DNA from: Parachlorella kessleri
Taxonomy: Eukaryota > Chlorophyta > Trebouxiophyceae > Chlorellales > Chlorellaceae
DNA: 10,228 nt
Assembly (NCBI GenBank): GCA_001598975.1
Contig: BBXU01000327.1
Location: 1-10,228 of the forward strand
Direction: 5' to 3'
Positions 1 through 7,627 of this stretch are shown here, piece after piece. The first letter of the stretch is position 1, and the number at the start of each line of letters is the position of its first letter. Both the position numbers and the translations under genes were made by a program. Under the pieces are notes generated by a model. It did no database searches, had not been told where the DNA came from, and saw nothing but the letters and a program-made list of their open reading frames with translations.

Positions 1-151
1 ATCTCAACCAAACGTCAGCAACCACAAACACAGGGCACAAAGAACACTGCACGGGCTGCCACTAAGAAGGTGTAAACAACAGCTCCTGGCATGGGACCTG
101 GAGGTAGGCAGCACCCGGTGTCGTCCTTTGCCGACCACAGACGGGTCACAG

Positions 152-376
152 TACGCTTCATGTCTGCCCTCCTGCTTGCTTGCCCTGTATGGGTGGCTAT
201 TGGTGGGGCCCTCAGCTATGGTCCTTCCGATCCTTCAGAGCATCGTCAGAGTCGCTCTGGACCTGTACATGTGCATGGCCAGGAGATTCACAAGCATCAG
301 CCCATCCAGCGTGGCAGATGCGGGGGGGCCCGTAAGGGCCCTCAACAACCTGCACGATGCAGATGCGTATGCTTGA
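152..376 (+). CDS. Possible last exon of an unidentified upstream gene
   Basis: This is a weak candidate. After an AG at 150-151 the frame stays open to a TGA at 374-376. It would encode a hydrophobic stretch (about residues 6-38, including MVLPILQSIVRVALDLYM) followed by a polar tail ending in HDADAYA, which reads like a membrane-protein C-terminus. A plausible preceding exon lies at 1-69 or 1-103. Frame 1 gives a basic peptide ending in ATKKV at a TAA (73-75), and frame 2 is open up to a GTAGGC donor at 104, but that would leave an intron of only 48 nt. TGTAA at 71-75 could instead be a polyadenylation signal, making this whole stretch 3' UTR or spacer. I do not recognise the protein family. 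Confidence 0.2.
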   Translation, partial: YASCLPSCLLALYGWLLVGPSAMVLPILQSIVRVALDLYMCMARRFTSISPSSVADAGGPVRALNNLHDADAYA

Positions 377-636
377 ACCAGGAGGAAATGTTTGCCTGCT
401 GATCCCTGGCAGTGGCCCCTATCCGGAACCACCGCCCACCATCTCCCTGTTTGCCCAAAGTGCCGCGTGCATTGCAGTGGCCAGGTAGCCGAGCGTTTGT
501 TACACAACGTTTAAGCGCCAGATGTGCCCTGCGGAGTAAGGTTCATGCAAGTAGCTTGCAGACCGTCCTTCTCTGCATCCGCCCTTCACCACATCGCAGT
601 TTCCTGATGCTGAGGTGCAGGGACCCACTGCCCACG
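377..636. other. 5' flank/5' UTR of the first FAS1 gene
   Basis: This non-coding stretch lies upstream of the signal-peptide ATG at 637. The frame used by exon 1 is open back to 412, but the in-frame codons before the ATG (rich in R, P, S and C) show no protein character, so I treat them as leader. I see no clear TATA box or other promoter element. Confidence 0.4.
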
Positions 637-2455
637 ATGCACATAGCGATCAGCTTGCTGTTGTGGTCGGCTGTGTGCGCAGTGGCAACCAACGCAGGTG
701 GGCAGGCTCCCAAGCGGTTGTGTTGCTACCTTGCACCTGGAAAGGGCATACTTGCAGCATGACTTGCACCAAACCCTGTCCTTACAGCCAGCCCCTATCT
801 CTCTTTTCGCACTACCTGCCACCTGTGCTAACTGCACTTCCATCGGGCCTCAGTACCATCACTTTTCACCCTATCACTTATACCCTGTCACTTCCCGCTT
901 GCCATCACTGCCTCTCACTAAATATCTAACCCTGCTGTCGTTCTGTCTGAGGTATGGTTGCAGGGTCTCCAGCCAAGTTTATCCAAGACAACGCGCTGCA
1001 ATTCACAATTGTAAATGCTCTCATAGAGCGAGCTGGCTTGGAAGGTAGGTGTGGCCACTTTTCACGGGCCCTTGTTATATGGATATGTTATATGGATATG
1101 TTATATGGATATGTTATATGGATAAGTCATCACTTACCTTGCGTAGAACTCAGTATGCATGATGGTGTGCAGATGACTTTTTGGATGGTTCTAAGAAGTA
1201 CACCTTCTTCCTGCCTGTCGATCATGCCTTTGGCTGGTTCAAGGTAGGCCGTGCGTTCCATCCGTGCCCACTGCTTCCAGACGTGCGTTATAGAGCCCAT
1301 CCCTGCATGTCCCGCACCCAAACAGGATCCCAAACGGAGGCCCTGCCACTCAAACCATTGTACTAGAATGCACACATCACCTGGTTGCAGGAGTACCTAC
1401 CCACCCTGGAGCGCACCAAGCCTGGTGACATCATCAGAGCGGTGCAATCTGCGGAAATTGACGCTGTGCGGCAGTTCCTGCAGCAGCACATCTCTACGCA
1501 GCCCATCCCCAGTGTGAGTGTGTGCCGTCCCGTTCCACGCTGGTGCATGTTCCACGGTTGTTGATTAGGGTCGTCAGGGACCTGGTGGGATCTGCTAAAA
1601 GCTGCGCTTGGGGAGCAGCTTGGTGTCACGGGCGGGCTACCCAGGTGATGGCACCCCCAGCATTCCCTTACCCTTGTCGCCGCAGGTCCAAGCTCTGCTG
1701 GATACAGAGGAATATCCTTCCGCTGCCAACGTTGCGCTGATGGCCAGCGGCGACCCAGCCTACCTGAGCGTGATGGAGGCGGGCGGTTACTCGGCGACCG
1801 TTGCCGGCCCTGTTGTTATTTCAGCAGGCGAGGTATGGCACGGTGGTGGTCCTGGTGTGTTCCAACCATGCGCTTGGGGTGGGAGGTTGTGATGGGGAAC
1901 TACAAGGCAGTTGTCGTGGCTGTGGTGATCTCGAACCTGGGTCCTGCCTCTTTTGTCCCGGAGTTGTTACCTTGTTCGTAGCTGCCCGAGCCAGCCTGCT
2001 GCCCATGATAAGCGGGTGACCCTGGCTAGGATTAAATGCATGGAGGGATGAAGCGAGGAGCGCTGTTAGGGTTCCCAGACATGTGAGGCAGCGGAATATA
2101 GGGCACTTTTCTCCCTTCCGCTAGCGGCAATGCCAGCCTCGAGCTCAGATTCCCAATCTGGCCAATAGGCCACTAGTTAACCGGCCTGCCTGACTCCTGC
2201 CTGCAGAGCTTCATCTATGTACTGGCTGACGGCTTGCTGGGAGACCCTGCCCTGATCGCGGGCCATGGACCGTTAGAGTCTGAGGGCGACGGCGAGGATG
2301 ACTTTGACGTTGTATTCGGAGAGCAAGAAACCCCCTTGCCTGCCGGTGGGTCCAGCGTGGAAGGGAAGGACAGCAGGGCTGCTGGTGCTTCAGGCAGCGG
2401 TGCTGGCAATGCCTTGCAGAAAGGCGGTGAGGGTGATGAACGACAAGAGCTCTAA
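637..2455 (+). CDS. Secreted single-domain fasciclin (FAS1) protein with acidic tail and RQEL C-terminus
   Basis: Six exons join to 243 residues: 637-697, 964-1044, 1173-1243, 1391-1513, 1686-1832 and 2207-2455 (TAA). All introns are GT-AG, with phases 1, 1, 0, 0, 0. Residues 1-20 (MHIAISLLLWSAVCAVATNA) form a signal peptide, which decides the start. Residues 22-175 read as one FAS1 domain: an opening helix with FTIVNALIERAGLE (34-47), the H1-type motif YTFFLPVDHAF (57-67), a central helical part (72-112) and the closing strand FIYVLADGLLGDP (163-175). Family members are extracellular or surface adhesion/matrix proteins, for example algal-CAM of Volvox. Residues 176-243 form a Gly/Ser/Glu/Asp-rich tail ending in RQEL, which fits the ER-retention pattern [KRHQSA]-[DENQ]-E-L. 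There is no GPI-type hydrophobic end. A GTGAGG inside the last exon (about 2427) could act as a donor, which would change the tail. No TGTAA follows within 1 kb. The FAS1 assignment is firm; the cellular role is inference. Confidence 0.82.
788..831. repeat. Diverged copy of a dispersed pyrimidine-rich repeat
   Basis: This segment in intron 1 of the first FAS1 gene matches the two longer copies at 6068-6148 and 6275-6365 over their right part. The shared core is CGCACTACCTGCCACC followed closely by GCTAA, preceded by a similar CAGC...CTAT/CTCC tract. The similarity is short but better than expected by chance. Confidence 0.5.
1074..1124. repeat. 13-nt minisatellite, almost four copies
   Basis: The unit GTTATATGGATAT repeats head to tail at 1074, 1087, 1100 and 1113; the last copy lacks its final base. 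It lies within intron 2 (1045-1172) of the first FAS1 gene and is far more AT-rich than its surroundings. Confidence 0.95.
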
Positions 2456-3548
2456 CTGGAGAGGAGTTCCATACTAGGCAAGACACACACAAAGAACCAC
2501 AGACAACTTACTAACTTGCGTGCCTGCCAACAGCGGGATCGGATATGTCTGTATATAGCGCTCCACATATCTGCGGTTCTCAAAGTAGCCTGTGCCCTGA
2601 ACGAGGGTGCTGTGAGTTGCCAAGCGGTGTAGAGGCATGTCTGTAGTCTTCATCCTGTCACTATTCTGACCTTGTGTGCTTTGCCAACCAAAGGCCCAGC
2701 CATTGCTGCCACCATCCAGCTTCATACAGTAACCACTTTGCCGCTTTAATACGACTAGTCTAATAAGCTCTACAGTAACCACTTTGCCGCTTTAATACGA
2801 CTAGTCTAATAAGCTCTCGAAGTTTCACGTGCTGCTGTGACACCTTTGCCCAGCAATGTGTTGCACAGCGTTCTGTAGGGCAGGAGGTCTTTCTATGCTA
2901 TGATCCTTGGTTGTGGTCTGGCAGTGAGGAGCCACAGCCCCTGCTGATTACTTGGCGATGACGACTGGGGTGGGCTGCTTTGTTTGTGTACATGAGTCAC
3001 TAGGCCTAACGCTTTAAGGAATCGCCACATCGCAAGGCAAAAACAGGGTCGTGAACTTATGGGCAGCCCTGTCGATGCCAAGGCTAGAAGGGGGACTAAC
3101 CTTGCCAGCTGGCAACCCGCGCCAGCGCGTCAGGCAGACAGGAAGCAGAAGCAGCCCCGGAAGTCGTCCTGACAACCCAGGCATCGAGGCTAGTGCAGGT
3201 AGCGATTTTATTTCCTACGGAAATCTTGTTATCGCTTTTGCAGCCAGTGCTGCGCCGCACACCCGTTGCCTCCTTGGAAGCCCAAGCCCCGGTTAGTGCT
3301 GGTCATGACAAGCGAAGCAGTTTATAGGTCAGACTAGTCGCTGCCAAGGGAGCACATGGCACGCGGCCGTGACTGAGCATGTGATCTTCCCCCCTCCCCC
3401 TCATGCTGCACTTGGCTGCTAGCCCACACTAACCTCGCACTGGACCAGCCGTGCCCGTCAGACTCTTCATATACTCATTGATCGAAAAGTTGTATGCAGC
3501 AGGGCTTTCGAGCAAATAACGTGACTTCAGTCCCCTTGCAGGGTGACC
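2456..3548. other. Spacer between the two FAS1 genes
   Basis: This should hold the 3' UTR of the first FAS1 gene and the promoter and leader of the second. I see no exon with convincing protein character on the plus strand; the open frame at 3051-3296 is low-complexity. A minus-strand frame (2474-2782) is discussed in the findings. A 46-nt tandem duplication sits at 2725-2816. Just before the next gene, CTTGCAG (3535-3541) precedes GGTGACCATGG, so the second FAS1 gene may have an intron in its 5' UTR. Confidence 0.5.
2725..2816. repeat. Perfect 46-nt tandem duplication
   Basis: Two identical 46-nt units occupy 2725-2770 and 2771-2816. Each begins TACAGTAACC and ends CTAATAAGCTC. The absence of any mismatch points to a recent replication-slippage or repair event. 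Confidence 0.97.
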
Positions 3549-5249
3549 ATGGTGCCCAGAACGCTGTTTCTACTGGGGCTCCTGCTGGCCGCCTGCCAGG
3601 CTGCACCTCTAGGTAGGGACCTCCTACGACCTTCACAGTGCTACAGCAAGACTTTATGGCTTGTTCTTATCTAGCAGCACCCTGTGTCGGCACGTGTGCA
3701 ACCTCCCCCAACCTTGGCTGTGAACCTGCAGACAGCGTTTACGACTTCGTGACTGCAAACCGAGACGTCCTGGAGGTTACGCTTGATATCTTACAAAAGG
3801 CGGACCTGCAAGGTACGTGCTCTGGAACTACTGGGCAGCATGATGGCAAAACTCATAGGCTCCTCGGCATGGCCTGCAACGGCACTACAGGGTGCTGGCT
3901 TGTGGGGCGCGTAACCGGCCCTGCCACCCATCCAGAGGATCTCCTGTGGCACCCGCCCCCACTCGTCATTTGTGCTCCTGGTGGGCTTGCTTGGAAACTG
4001 TCAATGCTGGCCGCAGACTTCTTCAGTGACCCAGAGACAAATGGGACCTTCCTCATCTGCCCTGACGAGGTTATCCTGGTGCGTGCGGGGAGCCATGGAT
4101 AAGCTGGGTGGCACATCCAGACTCACTGGCAGTTTGTTTGTTGGAGCCTGCCAAGGAAGCCTCCTTGCGTGGATGGCACTGCTACAACGCATTGCCTGTG
4201 AAAGCAAGGTTGCGGCATGCTGCGGGAACCATGATGGTGCATACCCAGAGACCGCAGGTACCTCTTATGGTACCTAGCTGATGCCATATCCCTATACATC
4301 CACCACGAATGTCTGGTGCCCTGCAGACTACGCTGTCCGCAAACCTCAATTCTTTCGCAAATGGCAGTAGCGTCGCACAAGTGGTGTCTGGGGTACAGGC
4401 TAGCTCCGTTAGGACGGCTGCAAGGTTTCTGGAGGACAGCACCCTCGGCAAGACCTACCCCACGGTATGGGTTGCTGGCCTTATGCTAAGCCTGCTGTAA
4501 CTCATGGCTACATTGCTGGCTCCCTTCTGGGCACCAAATCCTTGATGCAGACCCCTGCCTAGGGCCTGCTTCAGGACTAGTGCCTTTGTGCGCACCTCCT
4601 GTGCGCATCTTGCACCTCGTGCACCTGGGGGGGATGTAGGCTGCTACCTGCCTCAGTAAGGCAGTGCATCACGGTGCCCCACTTTGACTGCTCCCCTTCA
4701 TTGCCAGCCGCAGATCACATCTTTGGCGAAGGCAGGGCCCATTAAGACACTCAGTGGCATCACATTCCAGGCCCAATATGACCAACTGTCAGGCGTCTAT
4801 GTGACAGTGGGAAGCGACCCTGACATTGTAGACTACAGTGGCTATATCCAGGGACCAGTGGCTATCCCAGTTGGCAATGTAAGTGCAAGTTTCTGCGCAC
4901 CGTGGTGGAACCTGGGTGTCTATTATGGTGTGCCTTGCAGTGCTTGCTGTTCGCTCCCTAGTACCATGTCTGCCAGTGAAGCTTCAGTCCTTTGGGCTCA
5001 CAGTATGCGCAGCTTCAAACAGTATCCTGCACATGCATAGATTCCTGGGCAGGATTCTGTAGATGCCTGGGTCCACACCCACCACATCCAAGTGCATGCT
5101 GCTGTAGGGTGATCTGCCAACCTAGGGTACAACCCCACAGGAGCATGGTTCCTGACAAGGTGGTGTACTGCCTGCAGGCTGTCGTGTACATCACGGATAC
5201 CTGCCTAGCGGACCCCACCGTCTTTGTGGGAGGCTCACAGACGAGGTAG
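3549..5249 (+). CDS. Secreted short fasciclin (FAS1) protein, tandem paralogue of the preceding FAS1 gene
   Basis: Six exons join to 193 residues: 3549-3612, 3732-3812, 4017-4078, 4327-4464, 4714-4878 and 5178-5249 (TAG). Introns are GT-AG, phases 1, 1, 0, 0, 0. The ATG in GACCATGG is followed by a signal peptide (MVPRTLFLLGLLLAACQAA). A single FAS1 domain fills the rest: DSVYDFVTANRDVLEVTLDI (22-41) as the opening helices, TFLICPDEVI (59-68) as the H1-type motif, a helical middle (70-115), the strand-rich part TLSGITFQ...VYVTVG, and a closing GPVAIPVGNAVVYITDTCLADP-type end (161-182). The H1 motif is degenerate, with Cys-Pro-Asp where TPTDEAF-like residues are usual. NGT (57) and NGS (81) are N-glycosylation sequons. 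There is no acidic tail, ER signal or GPI end, so secretion is likely. The exon 5 acceptor could be 6 nt earlier (CAG at 4705-4707), adding two residues. The protein is probably an extracellular matrix or adhesion component (inference). Confidence 0.82.
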
Positions 5250-5419
5250 TGTGGTGACAGATCAAGCCAACAAAAGAGGGGGGGATGAGGCCCAGGCTAC
5301 ACCACTGGATGGACCTCCCTGTGGTGAGCAGGGTTAGAGACAAGAGGTAGTGGTGACCTACGCCTTCTTGTTGAAGGGCTCGTTTCTGGCTCGAGTCTGT
5401 GCGCGGAGAGGAGCGAGGC

Positions 5420-5424
5420 TGTAA
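5420..5424 (+). terminator. Candidate TGTAA polyadenylation signal of the second FAS1 gene
   Basis: TGTAA is the usual polyadenylation signal in Chlamydomonas and Volvox relatives. It is the first one found downstream of the stop codon at 5249, giving a 3' UTR of about 190 nt. The pentamer is short, so its position is the main support. Confidence 0.45.
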
Positions 5425-5517
5425 GCTGTCCGCCTACTAGCTTTGGTGCAGGCTAACGCTAGCACCACCTCCAGGCCCATTACCTGTGCCTGTATTGATA
5501 GAGATTCTCCCTATTAG

Positions 5518-5763
5518 TTGTATCGGCGCAGCATCCTTGATCGGCGTTTTTTACCGCTGCTGCCATCTGAGCAGGAAATTTGGGAACTTGCATTTAGATG
5601 GAAATGCACATCTTGCATGGCATATGTGAGAGTGGACGGGCTTCAAGCTCTTTATCATGCACATATCCCCATTATTCACAAAGTAGGAGGCACGTTCAAC
5701 GTACTTAGGAAGCTACTTGCCTCGAGGCAAGGCCTTCCCCTAGATTACTTCCGTCGATATTGA
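5518..5763 (+). CDS. Unidentified open frame, possible exon or decayed gene fragment
   Basis: The frame follows an in-frame TAG (5515-5517) that could also end an intron (CTATTAG), and it runs to a TGA at 5761-5763. It has no ATG near its 5' end. The roughly 80-residue translation is well mixed and protein-like, with aromatic and charged residues, for example EIWELAFRWKCTSC and KVGGTFNVLRKLL. Base composition is clearly richer in A/T than the flanking DNA. I recognise no family. It may be part of a decayed mobile element or of a separate gene. Confidence 0.22.
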   Translation: MYRRSILDRRFLPLLPSEQEIWELAFRWKCTSCMAYVRVDGLQALYHAHIPIIHKVGGTFNVLRKLLASRQGLPLDYFRRY

Positions 5764-6067
5764 GCCCAAGCACCCGCGGCTAAAGCCAGGTCCGCTGTTG
5801 CATGTACCCAAGTGGCCCTGGTACGAAATGTCTCACAGCGCACATGTGCGCTTCCTAGGCAGGATAGGCCCAACCAGAAATGAGGCACGCTCCTCAGCAG
5901 CCTGTTGATGCTCCTCCTGGAGCTGCACGGCTGGGGCAGCCACAGTTTCTGGCACCCTTTCCTTTGATCCAGCTGCCAGACCTGCAGGCAACTCACTGCA
6001 TAGAAACCTGTCAGCCCAGTATACCCGTACTTCTTCTCTGATGGCATTACCTGCCACTCCAATCATA

Positions 6068-6148
6068 AGGCTCATTCTGCATCCAGCCCTGTCAGTCCAG
6101 TCCAGCTCAGCTCTACTCCCTGTTCGCACTACCTGCCACCCATGCTAA
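6068..6148. repeat. Direct repeat, copy A (81 nt)
   Basis: This copy starts AGGCTCATTCTGCATCCAGC and ends CTGCCACCCATGCTAA. It matches 6275-6365 almost base for base, apart from a 10-nt gap and a few substitutions. A diverged relative lies at 788-831. Confidence 0.92.
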
Positions 6149-6274
6149 TAAGTCCTAAGTCAGGCCTCTTCCTGTTCTCTACTGCCGCTGCTTCAGTTGA
6201 GCTGAATCTCCTCTTCCCGGGGCCTTAGCTTATCTTGGGGAGAAAATGACTGGCTCAGAATTCAGGCAAGACTC

Positions 6275-6365
6275 AGGCTCATTCTGCATCCAGCCCTGTC
6301 AGTCCAGTCCAGTCCCGTCCAGCCCAGCTCTACTCCCTGTTTGCACTACCTGCCACCCATGCTAA
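6275..6365. repeat. Direct repeat, copy B (91 nt)
   Basis: This is the second copy of the 6068-6148 repeat. It carries an extra TCCCGTCCAG within a GTCCAG-rich tract, as expected from slippage. The spacer between the copies is 126 nt and contains no gene. Confidence 0.92.
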
Positions 6366-6686
6366 CAACTACAGAGTAAGAACACCGTGGAGGCTGTGCA
6401 CTGCCAGCGGGCTGGCCGCATGGCAGGCCAGGGACTGCCGCACTGGGCTCTGGAGGGGGCCCAGCTGCGACTGGACCGGATGGCTCTGTTTGCTGAGACT
6501 CAGCCCACCAGCGCAAACACCCAACTGTGCCCAGACCATCACTGTTGCCTCTGCTCTGGAACCCTAAGAAGCTGTCGCTCCCGCACCACCCCCGCTCGCT
6601 GCTTACGCCCGCATCGCTGCTTGGAGTTGCAGAGCTGCGCTCTGCAGTGTATCGCCATCCAGTAACTGCTCATGGACGATGGGCTG

Positions 6687-6729
6687 GTGTGTGTGTGTGT
6701 GTGTATGTGTGTGGGTCGGGGGGGGGGGG
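6687..6729. repeat. GT microsatellite followed by a 12-nt poly-G run
   Basis: An interrupted (GT)n tract spans 6687-6713, with one A at 6705. A run of 12 G follows at 6718-6729. This is simple-sequence DNA with no coding value. Confidence 0.95.
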
Positions 6730-7627
6730 ACCCTCGCAGTGCTGGCTTGCAGGCGCTTGGGCTGCTACCTGGCACCACAGGAGACGATGGCGGGCTGCCT
6801 TGCTCTGCGACTGCCGGCGCCACCACCGGAGCGTCCTGCACTGCGAGCTGGCTTGGCGCTGAGAGGGCCGGCCACCACAAGTGTGTCCTGATCGTCAGCC
6901 TGGCTAGTGCCGCTCACTGGCTGTCCAGCGCCTCCCTCCCCCAAGCGCTGTTTTTGGGACCCCACAGTGACTGGGCTGCACTCCCTCGCTATGCCAGAAC
7001 AAGGGTCTATAGTTTGCAGCGTCAAGCCACTGGGTGATTTAGAGGGTTCACATAGGGTCACCCAACACGCTCTCCAGTGCAGCAGGCAAAGGAACACCCC
7101 AGCAACGAAGCAAGCATGTGCTGCAACTTACCTGTCTCTGCAATTTCTTCCTCTTATGCTGTGAGTTTCTCACCTTCAAAAGCCCCGGGGTTTTTCTTCT
7201 CGTCTCGCGTCACCCCAGCAAGCAGTTCCCACCTCCAACCTTGGTAACCCTCACCCACCAGTTACCAGGGGTTCGATGGGTCGCGCCCAGCACTTCCCAG
7301 TCAGCAACGGGGCAGGGATGGTCCTCCCTCTCCGGAGCCCCCTTGATTCACGCCTTGGTCTTCCTCTAGGGATAGAGCCCATCCATCTCTTATATTGCGC
7401 CTCTGCACGGATTAGTAAGGGTTACCGATTTCTCCCAATTCAAAGTGGTAACACTGCACTGTACTGACTCGTCTCCTCGTCGAATTGTCTTCTTCTTCTC
7501 CTTGTCCGTATCTTTCGGTGGGTATCAGTTCGATGACCGCCTAGTAGGGGCATGAGTAGGGGCTCGAGCGGGGTCTAGTGGGGTTCCCTACTGAACAGGA
7601 CGTGGGTGGGGCCCCAAAAGTGTTCCA

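Larger units (their letters stand above)
5250..7627. other. Long spacer with repeats, between the second FAS1 gene and the fucosyltransferase-like gene
   Basis: This 2.4 kb holds the 3' UTR of the second FAS1 gene, with TGTAA at 5420-5424. It also holds an unexplained AT-richer frame (5518-5763), the duplicated repeat at 6068-6365, a GT microsatellite with poly-G (6687-6729) and the 5' flank of the next gene. Open frames at 6387-7040 are Cys/Arg/Ala-rich, differ in all three frames, and show no recognisable domain. From 7480 to 7600 there is a CTT-rich tract followed by a repeated AGTAGGGG/GGGG motif. I could not identify a promoter element with confidence. Confidence 0.5.

Noticed and set aside
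3051..3296. Plus-strand open frame of 81 codons in the inter-FAS1 spacer
   Set aside because: It has no ATG-based start, a low-complexity Ser/Gly/Pro/Arg composition and no FAS1 or other motif.
3638..4102. Continuous 154-codon open frame across gene 2
   Set aside because: It joins exons 2 and 3 of the second FAS1 gene only by reading through a stop-free intron (3813-4016). The paralogue's exon boundaries and phases support splicing here.
6387..7040. Several open frames of 70-121 codons
   Set aside because: All three frames are open in parts, translations are Cys/Arg/Ala-rich and run through the GT/poly-G tract, and no motif is recognisable.
7262..7290. GGGGTTCGATGGG resembling a tRNA T-loop/B-box
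   Set aside because: The flanking bases do not form a T-stem, and no acceptor stem, D-arm or matching A-box is present, so it is neither a tRNA nor a supportable tRNA-derived SINE.
7543..7592. AGTAGGG ... CCCTACT inverted repeat upstream of the fucosyltransferase-like gene
   Set aside because: The arms are only 7 nt with a long loop in a G-rich repetitive context; chance is likely.
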